From: Verrucomicrobiota bacterium
Lineage (GTDB): Bacteria; Verrucomicrobiota; Verrucomicrobiia; Opitutales; Opitutaceae
Assembly (NCBI GenBank): GCA_016721945.1
Contig: JADKHC010000001.1
Location: 331,466-395,465 of the forward strand
Length of the DNA stretch: 64,000 bases
Direction of reading: 5' to 3'
The notes under the pieces were generated by a model. It was given only the letters and a program-made list of their open reading frames with translations. It did no database searches and had not been told where the DNA came from. Made by a program: the position numbers and the translations under genes. Positions 56,486-64,000 of the stretch are shown piece after piece (within the stretch, counting starts at the first letter, position 1; every line of letters starts with the position of its first letter).

Positions 56486-57787
56486 ATGCAAGAATTCCAC
56501 CTCATTGACCTGTTCCAAGGTTTTAAAACGATGGGCGCCGTACCGCCCGCCATTTTGGCAGCGCGTCTGGGCCTTATGCTCCTCGGCATCGTTTTACTTT
56601 ATCTGGGCAAAAAGGGGATTCTGGAACCCTTGCTCATGATCCCCATGGGGCTCGGTATGACGGCCGTCAACGCCGGCGTACTCTTCCTCGACCCAATGAC
56701 CGCTGGGCACATCGTCCAGGGTACTGCTGCTCATGCTGACCCCGTTGTTCAACAGCAGATCGTCGATGCTGCTGCGGCTGGGCAAATGCCGGGCACGCTC
56801 TTCATGGCCCCGTTGGTCGAGAAGACCGACAATCTCATGTACATCCTGCAGATCGATTTTCTGCAGCCGATCTACACCTTCATGTTCAGCAACGGCCTGA
56901 TCGCCTGCTTCGTGTTCATGGGCATCGGCGTGCTGCTCGACGTGGGCTTCGTGATGACACGCCCCTTCCAAAGCATGTTTTTGGGCATCTGTGCCGAACT
57001 TGGTACTATCGTAACTTTCCCGATCGCCGTTGCCCTCGGCCTCAATTACGGCGAAGCCGCCTCGATCGCCATGGTTGGCGGTGCCGACGGTCCGATGGTG
57101 CTCTTCACCTCGCTGACGCTGGCAAAACACCTCTTCGTTCCGATCACTGTCGTTGCGTACCTTTATCTAGGTCTAACCTATGGCGGTTATCCTTATCTGA
57201 TCCGCTTCCTCATCCCCAAGAAACTCCTTGGAATCAAGCCCCAGAAAAAGAAGACGGTAATTGTCACCTCCGATGAAAAACTGGCCTTTGCGGTCGTCGG
57301 TTGCACCGTACTCTGCCTGCTCTTCCCTTCCGCTGCCCCGCTGCTCTTGAGTTTGTTCCTCGGCATCGCAGTTCGCGAATCCGGCTTGAAGTACTTCGTC
57401 CAAGTCATCGACGGGCCACTCCTCTACGGCTCCACCATGTTCCTCGGCCTGCTACTCGGCGTTTTGTGCGAAGCCTCGATCATCCTTGATCCGAAGGTCC
57501 TCATCCTTCTCGTCCTCGGTATTATCGCCCTTCTACTTTCTGGAATCGGCGGGATTATTGGCGGTTACATTTTGTACCTCATCAGTGGTCGCAAAATTAA
57601 CCCCGTCATCGGTCTCGCGGCCGTCAGTTGCGTACCCAGTTGCGCCAAGGTCGCCCAAAAAGAAGCCACTAAAGCCCGCCAAGATACGATCATCCTTCCC
57701 GATGCACTGGGCGCCAACGTCTGCGGTGTGCTAACGAGCGCTATCATCACCGGCATCTACGTGACGCTCATCCCGCTGCTCAAGTAA
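56486..57787 (+). CDS. mmdB: Sodium-pump decarboxylase beta subunit, first copy
   Basis: This 433-residue OadB/MmdB-family integral membrane protein couples decarboxylation of carboxybiotin to Na+ export. It has about nine or more membrane segments, FVFMGIGVLLDVGFVMTRPFQSMFLG, the critical Asp motif MVGGADGPMVLFTSLTLA, and late PVIGLAAVSCVPSCAKVAQKEATKA and DALGANVCGVLTSAIITGIY. It is complete. A strong terminator follows at 57815. Confidence 0.93.
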   Translation: MQEFHLIDLFQGFKTMGAVPPAILAARLGLMLLGIVLLYLGKKGILEPLLMIPMGLGMTAVNAGVLFLDPMTAGHIVQGTAAHADPVVQQQIVDAAAAGQMPGTLFMAPLVEKTDNLMYILQIDFLQPIYTFMFSNGLIACFVFMGIGVLLDVGFVMTRPFQSMFLGICAELGTIVTFPIAVALGLNYGEAASIAMVGGADGPMVLFTSLTLAKHLFVPITVVAYLYLGLTYGGYPYLIRFLIPKKLLGIKPQKKKTVIVTSDEKLAFAVVGCTVLCLLFPSAAPLLLSLFLGIAVRESGLKYFVQVIDGPLLYGSTMFLGLLLGVLCEASIILDPKVLILLVLGIIALLLSGIGGIIGGYILYLISGRKINPVIGLAAVSCVPSCAKVAQKEATKARQDTIILPDALGANVCGVLTSAIITGIYVTLIPLLK

Positions 57788-57814
57788 GTACGAGAGTCAC
57801 CTATTTCTCTTCAA

Positions 57815-57838
57815 GCCACGCTCCGGCGTGGCTTTTTT
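57815..57838 (+). terminator. Rho-independent terminator after mmdB
   Basis: GCCACGC (57815-57821) pairs with GCGTGGC (57826-57832) across a 4-base TCCG loop, followed by TTTTTT. It should end the epimerase-to-mmdB transcript and separate it from the second set of subunits. Confidence 0.9.
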
Positions 57839-58005
57839 GTGCCTGGAAGAACGTTCAAATATAGAGCCAAGAATAGCCATTTTCCCTATTAGCTTATAGC
57901 TAACGACAATAAAACTTATACGCCTGAAAAATTCTCTCAATTTTTGGGCCTGAATAAAGATTATGGCTTGAAGTGATTCTGCTACTACGGCCATTTTCCA
58001 CCGCC

Positions 58006-58401
58006 ATGTTGTACCCCCAGCTTCTCGCCGTGACGTCCTCCAGCGTCGAAACCGCCAGTCAGATATCCGACCCGATCAGCTTCCAAACCGCCCTGCTCGT
58101 CATCATCGCGGGTGCATTGCTGTTCGTCGCAAAAAATCTAGCCAGCCTCAACCACCGCATCTCCTCTGTCGAGACCGGCAAGAAATCGAACAACCGCTCG
58201 ACCGGAGCTACCAGTAACGCAAACGGTGTACTGCCTGCTGGCATGATCGCACCTGAAGTCGTTGCCGCCATTTCCGCCGCCATCCACACGACCCTTGGAG
58301 GTCGCAATCGCATCCTCTCGATCGGCCAGATCTGCCCGAATCGTCAAGCTTGGTCAGCCGAGGGTCGTCGTCAGGTTTTTAGCTCCCACAAAGTCCGTTA
58401 A
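58006..58401 (+). CDS. OadG-like delta subunit, second copy
   Basis: This 131-residue protein has a TM segment at about 28-48 (LLVIIAGALLFVAKNL), a Ser/Asn linker, then APEVVAAISAAIHTTLGGRNRILSIGQ and the tail WSAEGRRQVFSSHKVR, in common with the frameshifted paralogue at 55509. ATG 58006 is used; an in-frame GTG at 57973 would add 11 residues. It begins the second module (OadG, TerC, small TM, OadB). The 218 bases before it hold only the terminator and an AT-rich presumptive promoter region. Confidence 0.8.
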   Translation: MLYPQLLAVTSSSVETASQISDPISFQTALLVIIAGALLFVAKNLASLNHRISSVETGKKSNNRSTGATSNANGVLPAGMIAPEVVAAISAAIHTTLGGRNRILSIGQICPNRQAWSAEGRRQVFSSHKVR

Positions 58402-58415
58402 CCCCCGCAGTCATC

Positions 58416-59438
58416 ATGGATCCACACACCTTGCTCTGGATTCTGTTCTGGTCGATTTTTGTCATCGTTTCGGTGATCGACTATTCTGTCGTCACGCACC
58501 GCAAGACGGCCATCGACGTCAAAACCGCCCTCCGCTGGACCGCCCTCTGGATCGCAGTCGCCCTCAGCTTCTCTGCGGCGATCTACTTTCTCCACCCGAA
58601 GGGCCAAACCATCTTCTTGGAGTACATCTCCGGCTACCTCACCGAGTACTCCCTCTCCGTCGACAACCTCTTCGTCTTCATCCTCATCTTCTCGCTCATG
58701 GGCGTGAAGGAGGCTGCCCAGCCCAAGCTCATCAAGCTCGGCATCTACCTCTCCATCGTTCTGCGCATCGTCTTCATCATCTTCGGCATCGCCCTCGTCG
58801 AACGCTTCCACTGGCTGCTCTGGGTCTTCGGCGCCATCCTCGTCTGGACCGCATGGAAAATGGTCGCCACCGAGGAGGACGAACACGTTAAACCCGAGAA
58901 CAACCTCCTCTACAAACTCGCCTCGCGCCTCTTCCCTCTTCACAACGACCCGCAGGAAAACAAACGCCTCTTCGCCCGCTACGACGGCAAACTCTTCATC
59001 ACCCCGTTTTTCCTGGTTTTTGTTGTCATCGGCTCCACGGACGTCCTCTTCGCCGTCGACTCCATCCCCGCCATCATGGGCATCAGCCAGGACCCGTTCG
59101 TCGTCCTCACCTCGAACATTTTCGCCGTCCTCGGCCTCAACTCCCTCTTCTTTGCCATCCGCGGCATCATGGGGCTCTTCAAGTTCCTCAAACACGGCGT
59201 CAGCCTCATCCTCCTTTTCATCGGCGCTAAGATGATCATTCCCGGCATCGGCAAAGGTCTCTCCCTCCTCGGCGCCACCGCCATCGGCGGCAAACTCGAA
59301 GGCACCGAACACTGGTTCAAGGTACACACTTCAGTTTCTCTCCTCGTCATCCTCTTCGTTCTCGCCTCCTCCGTCGTTCTCTCAGTTTGGCACGACCGTG
59401 CGTCGAAAGTGCCCGCCGCGCCCCCATCCGGTCCCTGA
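58416..59438 (+). CDS. terC: TerC-family membrane protein
   Basis: This 340-residue integral membrane protein of the TerC family has LSVDNLFVFILIFSLMGV (about 82-99) and IGSTDVLFAVDSIPAIMGISQDPFVVLTSNIFAVLGLNSLFFAIRG (about 205-250), both with the conserved acidic residues in membrane segments. TerC proteins act in metal (Mn2+, Ca2+) export or metalation of exported enzymes. It lies 14 bases after OadG and 27 before the small TM gene, inside the second decarboxylase module, which is unusual. No yybP-ykoY riboswitch is seen in front. Confidence 0.93.
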   Translation: MDPHTLLWILFWSIFVIVSVIDYSVVTHRKTAIDVKTALRWTALWIAVALSFSAAIYFLHPKGQTIFLEYISGYLTEYSLSVDNLFVFILIFSLMGVKEAAQPKLIKLGIYLSIVLRIVFIIFGIALVERFHWLLWVFGAILVWTAWKMVATEEDEHVKPENNLLYKLASRLFPLHNDPQENKRLFARYDGKLFITPFFLVFVVIGSTDVLFAVDSIPAIMGISQDPFVVLTSNIFAVLGLNSLFFAIRGIMGLFKFLKHGVSLILLFIGAKMIIPGIGKGLSLLGATAIGGKLEGTEHWFKVHTSVSLLVILFVLASSVVLSVWHDRASKVPAAPPSGP

Positions 59439-59465
59439 GAGCAACCCTCTCTATAACCACCCCCC

Positions 59466-59606
59466 ATGGACAACTTCACCTTCGGTCTCACAATGCTCAT
59501 CGTAGGCATGGGCGGCACCTTGCTGACCCTCTGGCTCCTCGCCCTCCTCATCAAAGGCATCACCCAGCTCTTCCCTGTCGAAGACAACACCCCCGACAAC
59601 GAGTAA
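59466..59606 (+). CDS. 46-residue single-TM protein before the second beta subunit
   Basis: ATG-started, 46 residues: MDNFTFGLTMLIVGMGGTLL begins a single TM segment followed by LLIKGITQLFPVEDN and an acidic tail. It is OadG-like in its membrane helix and sits 7 bases before the beta subunit, exactly as the 40-residue protein at 56351 does in the first module. Likely a small subunit; unproven. Confidence 0.75.
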   Translation: MDNFTFGLTMLIVGMGGTLLTLWLLALLIKGITQLFPVEDNTPDNE

Positions 59607-59613
59607 CACCCCC

Positions 59614-60806
59614 ATGCTCGACGCCATCCTCTCCGGACTCAACGCCCTCGCTGAAGGCGGCATCTTCATGGTGCAGCACGGCGGTGCCAACCTCATCATG
59701 CTGGCCATCGCCGGCGTCATGTTTTACCTCGCCATCGCCAAGGACGTGGAACCGCTCCTACTCCTACCGATAGCGTTTGGTTGTTTCCTGGCCAACCTCC
59801 CCCTCAGCGAGGTCATGCACGACGGCGGCGTCCTCAAGACGATGTACGACTTCGGCATCGGCAACGAACTCTTCCCCTGCTCATCTTCGTCGGCATCGGC
59901 TCCATGAGCGATTTCCTGGCGCTCCTTGCCGAACCAAAGCTTCTCCTTTTCGGTGCCGCCGGTCAGCTCGGCATCTTCGCCACGCTCATCCTCGGCCTCA
60001 TTTTTCTCCCCATGGTCCCCGGGATCAACCCGGCCCAGATCAAAGAAACCGCTATCTCCATCGCCGCCATCGGCGCATGTGACGGCCCCACCGTCATCTA
60101 CGTCTCCAACATGTTCGCGGGTCTCGGCAAGATCGACACCGCCATGGTCGGCGCACTCGCCGTCGCAGCCTACTCGTACATGGCCCTCGTGCCCATCATC
60201 CAACCGCCGATCATGCGCTTGATGACCACCGAGAAGGAACGCGCCGTCAAAATGCCCAGCGTCAGCGGCAAAGTCTCCCAAAACGCCCTCATCGCCTTCC
60301 CCATCATCGTCACTGTCATCACCGGTGTCATCGCCCCGAAAGGCCTCCCCCTCATGGGCATGATCATGCTGGGCAATTTCATGAAAGTGACTGGTTCCGT
60401 CACCCGTCTCTGCAAAGCCAGCGAAAACGAAATCGCCAATATCGCCACGCTCTTCCTCGGACTCGCCATCGGCGGCACCATGGCCGGCCACCAATTCCTC
60501 AAACTCCAAACCCTTCTCGTCTTCAGCCTCGGCCTCGTCGCCATCATCATCGACACCGTCGGTGGCCTCCTCCTCGGCAAGATCTGGTACAAACTCTCCG
60601 GTGGAAAAGTTAACCCCCTCATCGGCGCCGCCGGCATCTCCGCCTACCCCATGGCCGCCCGCCTCGTCCAAAACGAAGGCCAGCGCTGGAACAAACAAAA
60701 CTTCCTCCTCATGCACGCCATGGGCGCCAACACCGGCGGACAAGTCGGCTCCGTCATGGCCGCCGCCATCATGCTCTCAGTCTTGAAAGGCCTGGGCATC
60801 ATCTGA
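59614..60806 (+). pseudogene. Sodium-pump decarboxylase beta subunit, second copy, frameshifted
   Basis: The OadB-family sequence runs MLDAILSGLNALAEGGIFMVQHGG... to GIGNELFP in one frame (stop at 59907). It continues in another frame as LLIFVGIGSMSDFLALL..., GACDGPTVIYVSNMFAGLG (the Asp motif), GGKVNPLIGAAGISAYPMAARLVQNEG and GANTGGQVGSVMAAAIM to 60806. One extra C in the four-C run at 59874-59877 would join them into a 397-residue protein. The break is probably a one-base deletion or sequencing error. If the reading is right, this second beta would be inactive. Confidence 0.85.
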
Positions 60807-60916
60807 CCTCAGCCCGAGGTAGGGCGCGTTCGACGGGCGCGCCGAGCAACCATCCGTCGTGCGCTGCGGCCATTTTTGTATTTTGAAATACAAAAGGCCT
60901 GACAACCTCCTCCAGC

Positions 60917-61144
60917 GTGAAGTTCGAAAATCTCCGCGCCACCTGGCGCTATTGGCTCATCGGCACCGTCATCGCCGTGGTCGGCGTTATCCTCGCCCGC
61001 CTCGTAGCACCGCATTACGTGGGCAAAACGCAGACCGTGCTCTCCAGCGTCGGTCGCCTAACCAGCTTCGTCGGCCTCATCGTCATTGCCTACGGCGTCA
61101 ACAAACGCATCAAGAGCGAATCCAAAGACAGCGAAAGCCCTTAG
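60917..61144 (+). CDS. Small two-TM membrane protein
   Basis: This 75-residue GTG-started protein has two membrane segments (WRYWLIGTVIAVVGVILARLV and LTSFVGLIVIAYGV) and a charged C-terminus. No family is recognised. It lies between the second beta subunit and birA and may be co-transcribed with them. Confidence 0.6.
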   Translation: MKFENLRATWRYWLIGTVIAVVGVILARLVAPHYVGKTQTVLSSVGRLTSFVGLIVIAYGVNKRIKSESKDSESP

Positions 61145-61150
61145 CCGCCC

Positions 61151-61915
61151 ATGTCACCGGCCTCTCCCCTCAGCGAAAAATCCTGCCGCTCCATCGATGG
61201 CTGGCAGGTGCATGAATTCGCCACGCTGCCCTCGACCAACCCGATCGCAGGCGCCCTCCCGCCCTGGCATGCCGTGCGCGCCGACGTGCAAACCGGCGGA
61301 CGCGGACGCACCGGTCGCGTCTGGGTCTCCGACGCCGGTGGCCTCTGGCTCTCCGCAGTGCTCCCCGCCCCCGGCCCGCGCAAAAAATGGTCCATCCTGC
61401 CGCTAGGAGCTGGTTGGGCAGTGATCGATGCCCTCCGCGAAATCGGAATTACCGGCCTGCGCCTGCGCTGGCCCAACGACATCCTCGCCGGTCGCCGTAA
61501 ACTCGCCGGCCTGCTCGTCGAACAATATCAACCTGAGACCGCCGTCATTGGCGTCGGCATCAATATTGCCAACCGCCCCGACTCCCTCGAAGCCAGCCTC
61601 GTCGGCCACACCATCGGCGTCGAGGAACTCGCCGGACGCGCCGTCACACTCGACGAAATCACCCGCCTCACCCTTGGTGCTTTCCGACGGTTACAGAATC
61701 TGATCGAACAAGATCGTTTCAACGAAATCGTGACCGACATCAACACCCGCTGGGGCGAAGCCCGGCGCGTACAGCTCTCGCTCAACAGCCGACCCGAACC
61801 ACTCGCCGGATACTTCCGTGGTGTCGACCCCGAAGGCCGCCTCAGCTTCACCGACGACCTCGGTACCGCTCACACCCTCGACGCCAGCCAGGTCGCACTT
61901 CTGCGCGAGGTCTAA
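61151..61915 (+). CDS. birA: Biotin-[acetyl-CoA-carboxylase] ligase
   Basis: This 254-residue biotin protein ligase adenylates biotin and transfers it to the Lys of carrier domains. It has the motif GGRGRTGRVW (49-58), LRWPNDILAGRRKLAGLLVE (about 112-131) and VIGVGINIANRP, with a C-terminal SH3-like cap. There is no N-terminal helix-turn-helix, so unlike E. coli BirA it should not repress biotin genes. It is a natural partner of the biotin carrier at 55920. Confidence 0.93.
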   Translation: MSPASPLSEKSCRSIDGWQVHEFATLPSTNPIAGALPPWHAVRADVQTGGRGRTGRVWVSDAGGLWLSAVLPAPGPRKKWSILPLGAGWAVIDALREIGITGLRLRWPNDILAGRRKLAGLLVEQYQPETAVIGVGINIANRPDSLEASLVGHTIGVEELAGRAVTLDEITRLTLGAFRRLQNLIEQDRFNEIVTDINTRWGEARRVQLSLNSRPEPLAGYFRGVDPEGRLSFTDDLGTAHTLDASQVALLREV

Positions 61916-62041
61916 ATATCAACGCCTCGTATTATTTGGACTTTGGCAGGGCGAGGCGTCCCGGCCAAGCTGCGGCCCTTCGACATAGCCTGTACTGCAT
62001 TTATACTTTCCGTCCTCCCGCCGCCTCTGTGTCCGAGCCGT

Positions 62042-62073
62042 TTCGACAGGCTCAAGGCCCTGAGCCTGTCGAA
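62042..62073. repeat. Short inverted repeat in the gap after birA
   Basis: TTCGACAGGCTCA (62042-62054) and its reverse complement (62061-62073) enclose six bases. This sequence recurs in many unrelated bacterial genomes. A second repeat-like string (AGGGCGAGGCGTCCCGGCC) lies at 61951-61970. No gene is supported in 61916-62182. Confidence 0.7.
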
Positions 62074-62182
62074 GGGCTCTGTGTCCTCTTTGGCAAAATG
62101 CCTTCCTCCGATCCCTAATCCAAACCCCACGCTTGAGCCCCGCACGCACGCGTGCTGATCTACATACTCCTCACTTCCTCCC

Positions 62183-63124
62183 ATGGCCAAAATCGAAATT
62201 CCCAACGCCCTGAAAGCTGACATGCCTCAAACCATTTTGGGCCGTATCATGAGTGCCACGCCCGTTGTGATGACTGTGATCGCCACCATGCTGGCCGGCC
62301 TCGCTTCCAGCGAAATGACCAAGGCCCAGTACGACCGCTCGCTCGCCGCGCAACAGCAGTCCAAAGCCGGCGATCAGTGGAGTTTCTTTCAAGCCAAACG
62401 CCTGCGCAGCGCTCTCCAACACAACACGCTCGACCTGCTGCAAGCCTCAACGACATCCATCCGCTCGACATCGTCTCGCTAACGCAACCGAGCACACCGT
62501 CCGACGGCACTCAGAAAATCGTTGCCCTGCTCGCCACCAACGAGGGCCTGGATGCATTCGCCTTCCTGCAAAAAGGCGAACTACCCGCCACCCCAGCGCC
62601 TCGCCCGTCGCCCAGAAATCACTGCCGCCCTGCTCGCCATCGAAAATCTCAAACCGGCCGCCGAGATCGCCGCCTTGCTGGCTAAGGTCAGCGACAAGCT
62701 GTTAACCGAAACCATCGTCACCGCCAAGGAGCGCACCGACGCCTTTGACGCTGCCACCAAGCCCATCAACCGAGTGATCGATACCACCGAGGACGCGCTC
62801 CTGTCGCAACCCGCCAGCCCGGCCAAACGCGACTTCACCGCCGCCCGCCTGCGCTTCGCCGCGTTGCGATACGACAATGAAGCCCGCCTGAACCAAACCA
62901 TCGCCAACCTCTACGAATTGCAGGTGCGCAAAAACAACATCAGTGCCGAGCGTCACCACGGACGCAGCCAGCGCTTTTTCTACGGAATGCTCGGAGCGCA
63001 GATGGCGGTGATCATCGCCACCTTCGCCATGGCCGCCCGCCAGCGCAACCTCCTCTGGACCCTCGCCGCCGCCGCCGGCGTCACCGCCCTGCTCTTCGCC
63101 GGCTGGGTCTATTTATATATCTAA
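62183..63124 (+). CDS. Putative DUF4337-like membrane protein, two compensating frameshifts
   Basis: A protein with two C-terminal TM segments and a coiled cytoplasmic part is readable across the region. It starts MAKIEIPNALKADMPQTILG, has an N-terminal TM and DQWSFFQAKRLRSALQHN, and ends GMLGAQMAVIIATFAMAARQ...FAGWVYLYI. The straight frame stops at 62482. Reading shifts by -1 near 62445 (SLNDIHPLDIVSLTQ...) and back near 62592 (a four-C run) to PEITAALLAIENLKPAAE. Both shifts look like single-base indels. Similarity to DUF4337 rests mainly on the QWS-FQAK element. Function unknown. Confidence 0.55.
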
Positions 63125-63190
63125 GCCTCCTTCTTTCTCGTTCTCTTTCGTCTTTCTCTTTCTCCGTCGAGAACGCAGTAGCGCTCAACT

Positions 63191-63568
63191 TTATTGATCG
63201 ACTGGTTTTGGGCTTTGGTTCGCCAATTTCAGCGCTGCTTTAATCTGCTGAAAAAGCCTAACTCCAGAAGGCGGAACGATGTCTAGCTCTCCAGCCAACG
63301 ATCCTGATTTTATCCGTATAGACTCACCTTCATGCAGGATAGTGAACCGTAACAATTCTTCTTTTTGCCTCATGAATCGACACGCGAAATCGCCCTTACA
63401 AAGACAGTGCGGATAGCCGATCATCTTCTTTCCGTCTTGAGTGATCACCTCCTCCCCTGGCCGCAGATGTTCATCGGTCAGTATCAGGTAACTAACAAAT
63501 CGTTCGATATCCTCCTTTTTCGTCAAACTGGCGCGGCGCGCTAGTCGGGGTTCCTCAGTCCAAACCAT
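63191..63568 (-). CDS. Hypothetical protein, 125 residues
   Basis: This soluble 125-residue protein has no recognised domain. The N-terminal half is charged (KKEDIERFVSYLILTDEHLRPGEEV), with a middle CLCKGDFACRF carrying three Cys. ATG 63568 shares one base with the stop of the gene before it (TGATG), so the two are translationally coupled. Confidence 0.6.
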   Translation of the reverse strand: MVWTEEPRLARRASLTKKEDIERFVSYLILTDEHLRPGEEVITQDGKKMIGYPHCLCKGDFACRFMRQKEELLRFTILHEGESIRIKSGSLAGELDIVPPSGVRLFQQIKAALKLANQSPKPVDQ

Positions 63569-63759
63569 CACACCGTCCTTAGCACACCACTTTCAACCGT
63601 CACTTCTTGAGACAGATCGTCGATTTCAATGGCATCTGCTTGTTTTACCCTCCGTGTGACCTCATCAAGCAATAACTTGGTTTTGTCATCAGCAAGACCC
63701 AAACCTGCAACAGCACATAGTGCGACCGCCAATATAATCTTTCGCAGCAAAGACTTCAT
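63568..63759 (-). CDS. Hypothetical small secreted protein, 63 residues
   Basis: Begins MKSLLRKIILAVALCAVAGLGLA, a signal peptide, then about 40 residues rich in Asp/Glu/Lys (DDKTKLLLDEVTRRVKQADAIEIDDLSQEV). No family recognised. It is coupled to the downstream gene by TGATG. Confidence 0.6.
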   Translation of the reverse strand: MKSLLRKIILAVALCAVAGLGLADDKTKLLLDEVTRRVKQADAIEIDDLSQEVTVESGVLRTV

Positions 63760-63822
63760 TGGCCGACAGTGTTAAGTATGAACGCACACCCAGTACAGCT
63801 CATTTGAAAAGCCTGCTCTGAC

Positions 63823-64000
63823 CTAGGCTGACGGCCTGGCAACATACCGTAGATACAGCGCCACACCGACCGCAGACAGCACGAGAAATGCCACTTGCGC
63901 CACAGCCAGCGACAACGTTGTTCCCCAGACCAGCGGCGCGAGCACCGAGATGATCGCGTTGCCTCCAGCCTGGATAAAACTCTGGCACGATGCCGCGAGC
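63823..64000 (-). CDS. MFS transporter C-terminal end (Bcr/CflA-like), cut by window edge
   Basis: The open frame from the right edge to the stop at 63823-63825 reads AASCQSFIQAGGNAIISVLAPLVWGTTLSLAVAQVAFLVLSAVGVALYLRYVARPSA, the last two membrane segments of a major facilitator of Bcr/CflA type. The 5' part lies outside the window, so the identification is limited to this tail. Confidence 0.5.
   Translation of the reverse strand, partial: LAASCQSFIQAGGNAIISVLAPLVWGTTLSLAVAQVAFLVLSAVGVALYLRYVARPSA

Noticed and set aside
57841..58005. Possible yybP-ykoY (Mn2+) riboswitch for terC
   Set aside because: terC is third from this leader and the conserved elements of the family are not visible; the stretch is AT-rich without clear structure.
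63800..63988. A 62-codon minus-strand frame at the right edge
   Set aside because: It overlaps, in another phase, the MFS transporter tail, which has membrane segments typical of a real gene.

Overview
The window is a high-GC bacterial chromosome segment. Gene content and the intergenic repeats suggest an anaerobic or facultative, propionate-forming Gram-negative, most likely Verrucomicrobiota (Opitutales-like). The supports are a TonB-dependent receptor, KdsA and an LptF/G permease (outer membrane with LPS), a complete methylmalonyl-CoA route with a sodium-pump decarboxylase, and many short palindromic repeats. The phylum is an inference; no 16S rRNA is present.

Layout. Positions 1-6542 (minus strand) hold a vitamin B12 uptake and salvage operon: btuB, btuF, btuC, btuD, cobO and cobQ (cobQ runs off the left edge), preceded by a cobalamin riboswitch at about 6640-7000. 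Divergently, 7190-13307 (plus) carries a cobalamin-dependent methionine synthase split in two halves with cbiZ and cbiB between them and an inverted-repeat operator at its start. Positions 13397-20436 hold a UvrD-family helicase, a beta-helix lipoprotein, a SIMPL-domain protein, a repeat-truncated S4 protein, a DEAD-box helicase and a YjfB-like small protein. Positions 20583-22247 (minus) hold a CnrYXH-like ECF sigma module and a Cys-rich secreted protein. Two lipoproteins, an LptF/G permease, a methyltransferase, htpG, a vapBC toxin-antitoxin pair and ppk1 follow to 31281.

Positions 31448-38061 (minus) hold a propeller-type hybrid kinase, a yjjP-yjjB dicarboxylate exporter pair and a secreted protein of unknown role. 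Then come tRNA-Leu(CAA), rsmE, a GxxExxY gene bracketed by a perfect 33-bp inverted repeat, an unusual lipoyl/E3-binding/KAS III fusion, kdsA, a PAS-GAF-PocR hybrid kinase, a TRIC-like channel and a broken beta-propeller gene.

Positions 49024-60806 hold the propionate block: mutB and mutA on the minus strand; on the plus strand methylmalonyl-CoA epimerase, the carboxyltransferase mmdA, an OadG-like delta subunit, the biotin carrier, a 40-residue membrane protein and an OadB-like beta subunit. A second OadG/TerC/46-residue membrane protein/OadB series follows, then birA, which would biotinylate the carrier. B12 links the ends: MetH and MutAB both need cobalamin, which the left-hand operon imports and remodels. 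The mutase plus decarboxylase would convert succinyl-CoA to propionyl-CoA while pumping Na+, and YjjPB could export succinate.

Several genes on the right (47422-48745, 55509-55884, 59614-60806, 62183-63124) show single-base frameshifts, some in short homopolymers. These are either real decay or sequencing errors. The most noteworthy structures are the E2-like/KAS III fusion and the repeat-bracketed GxxExxY unit.
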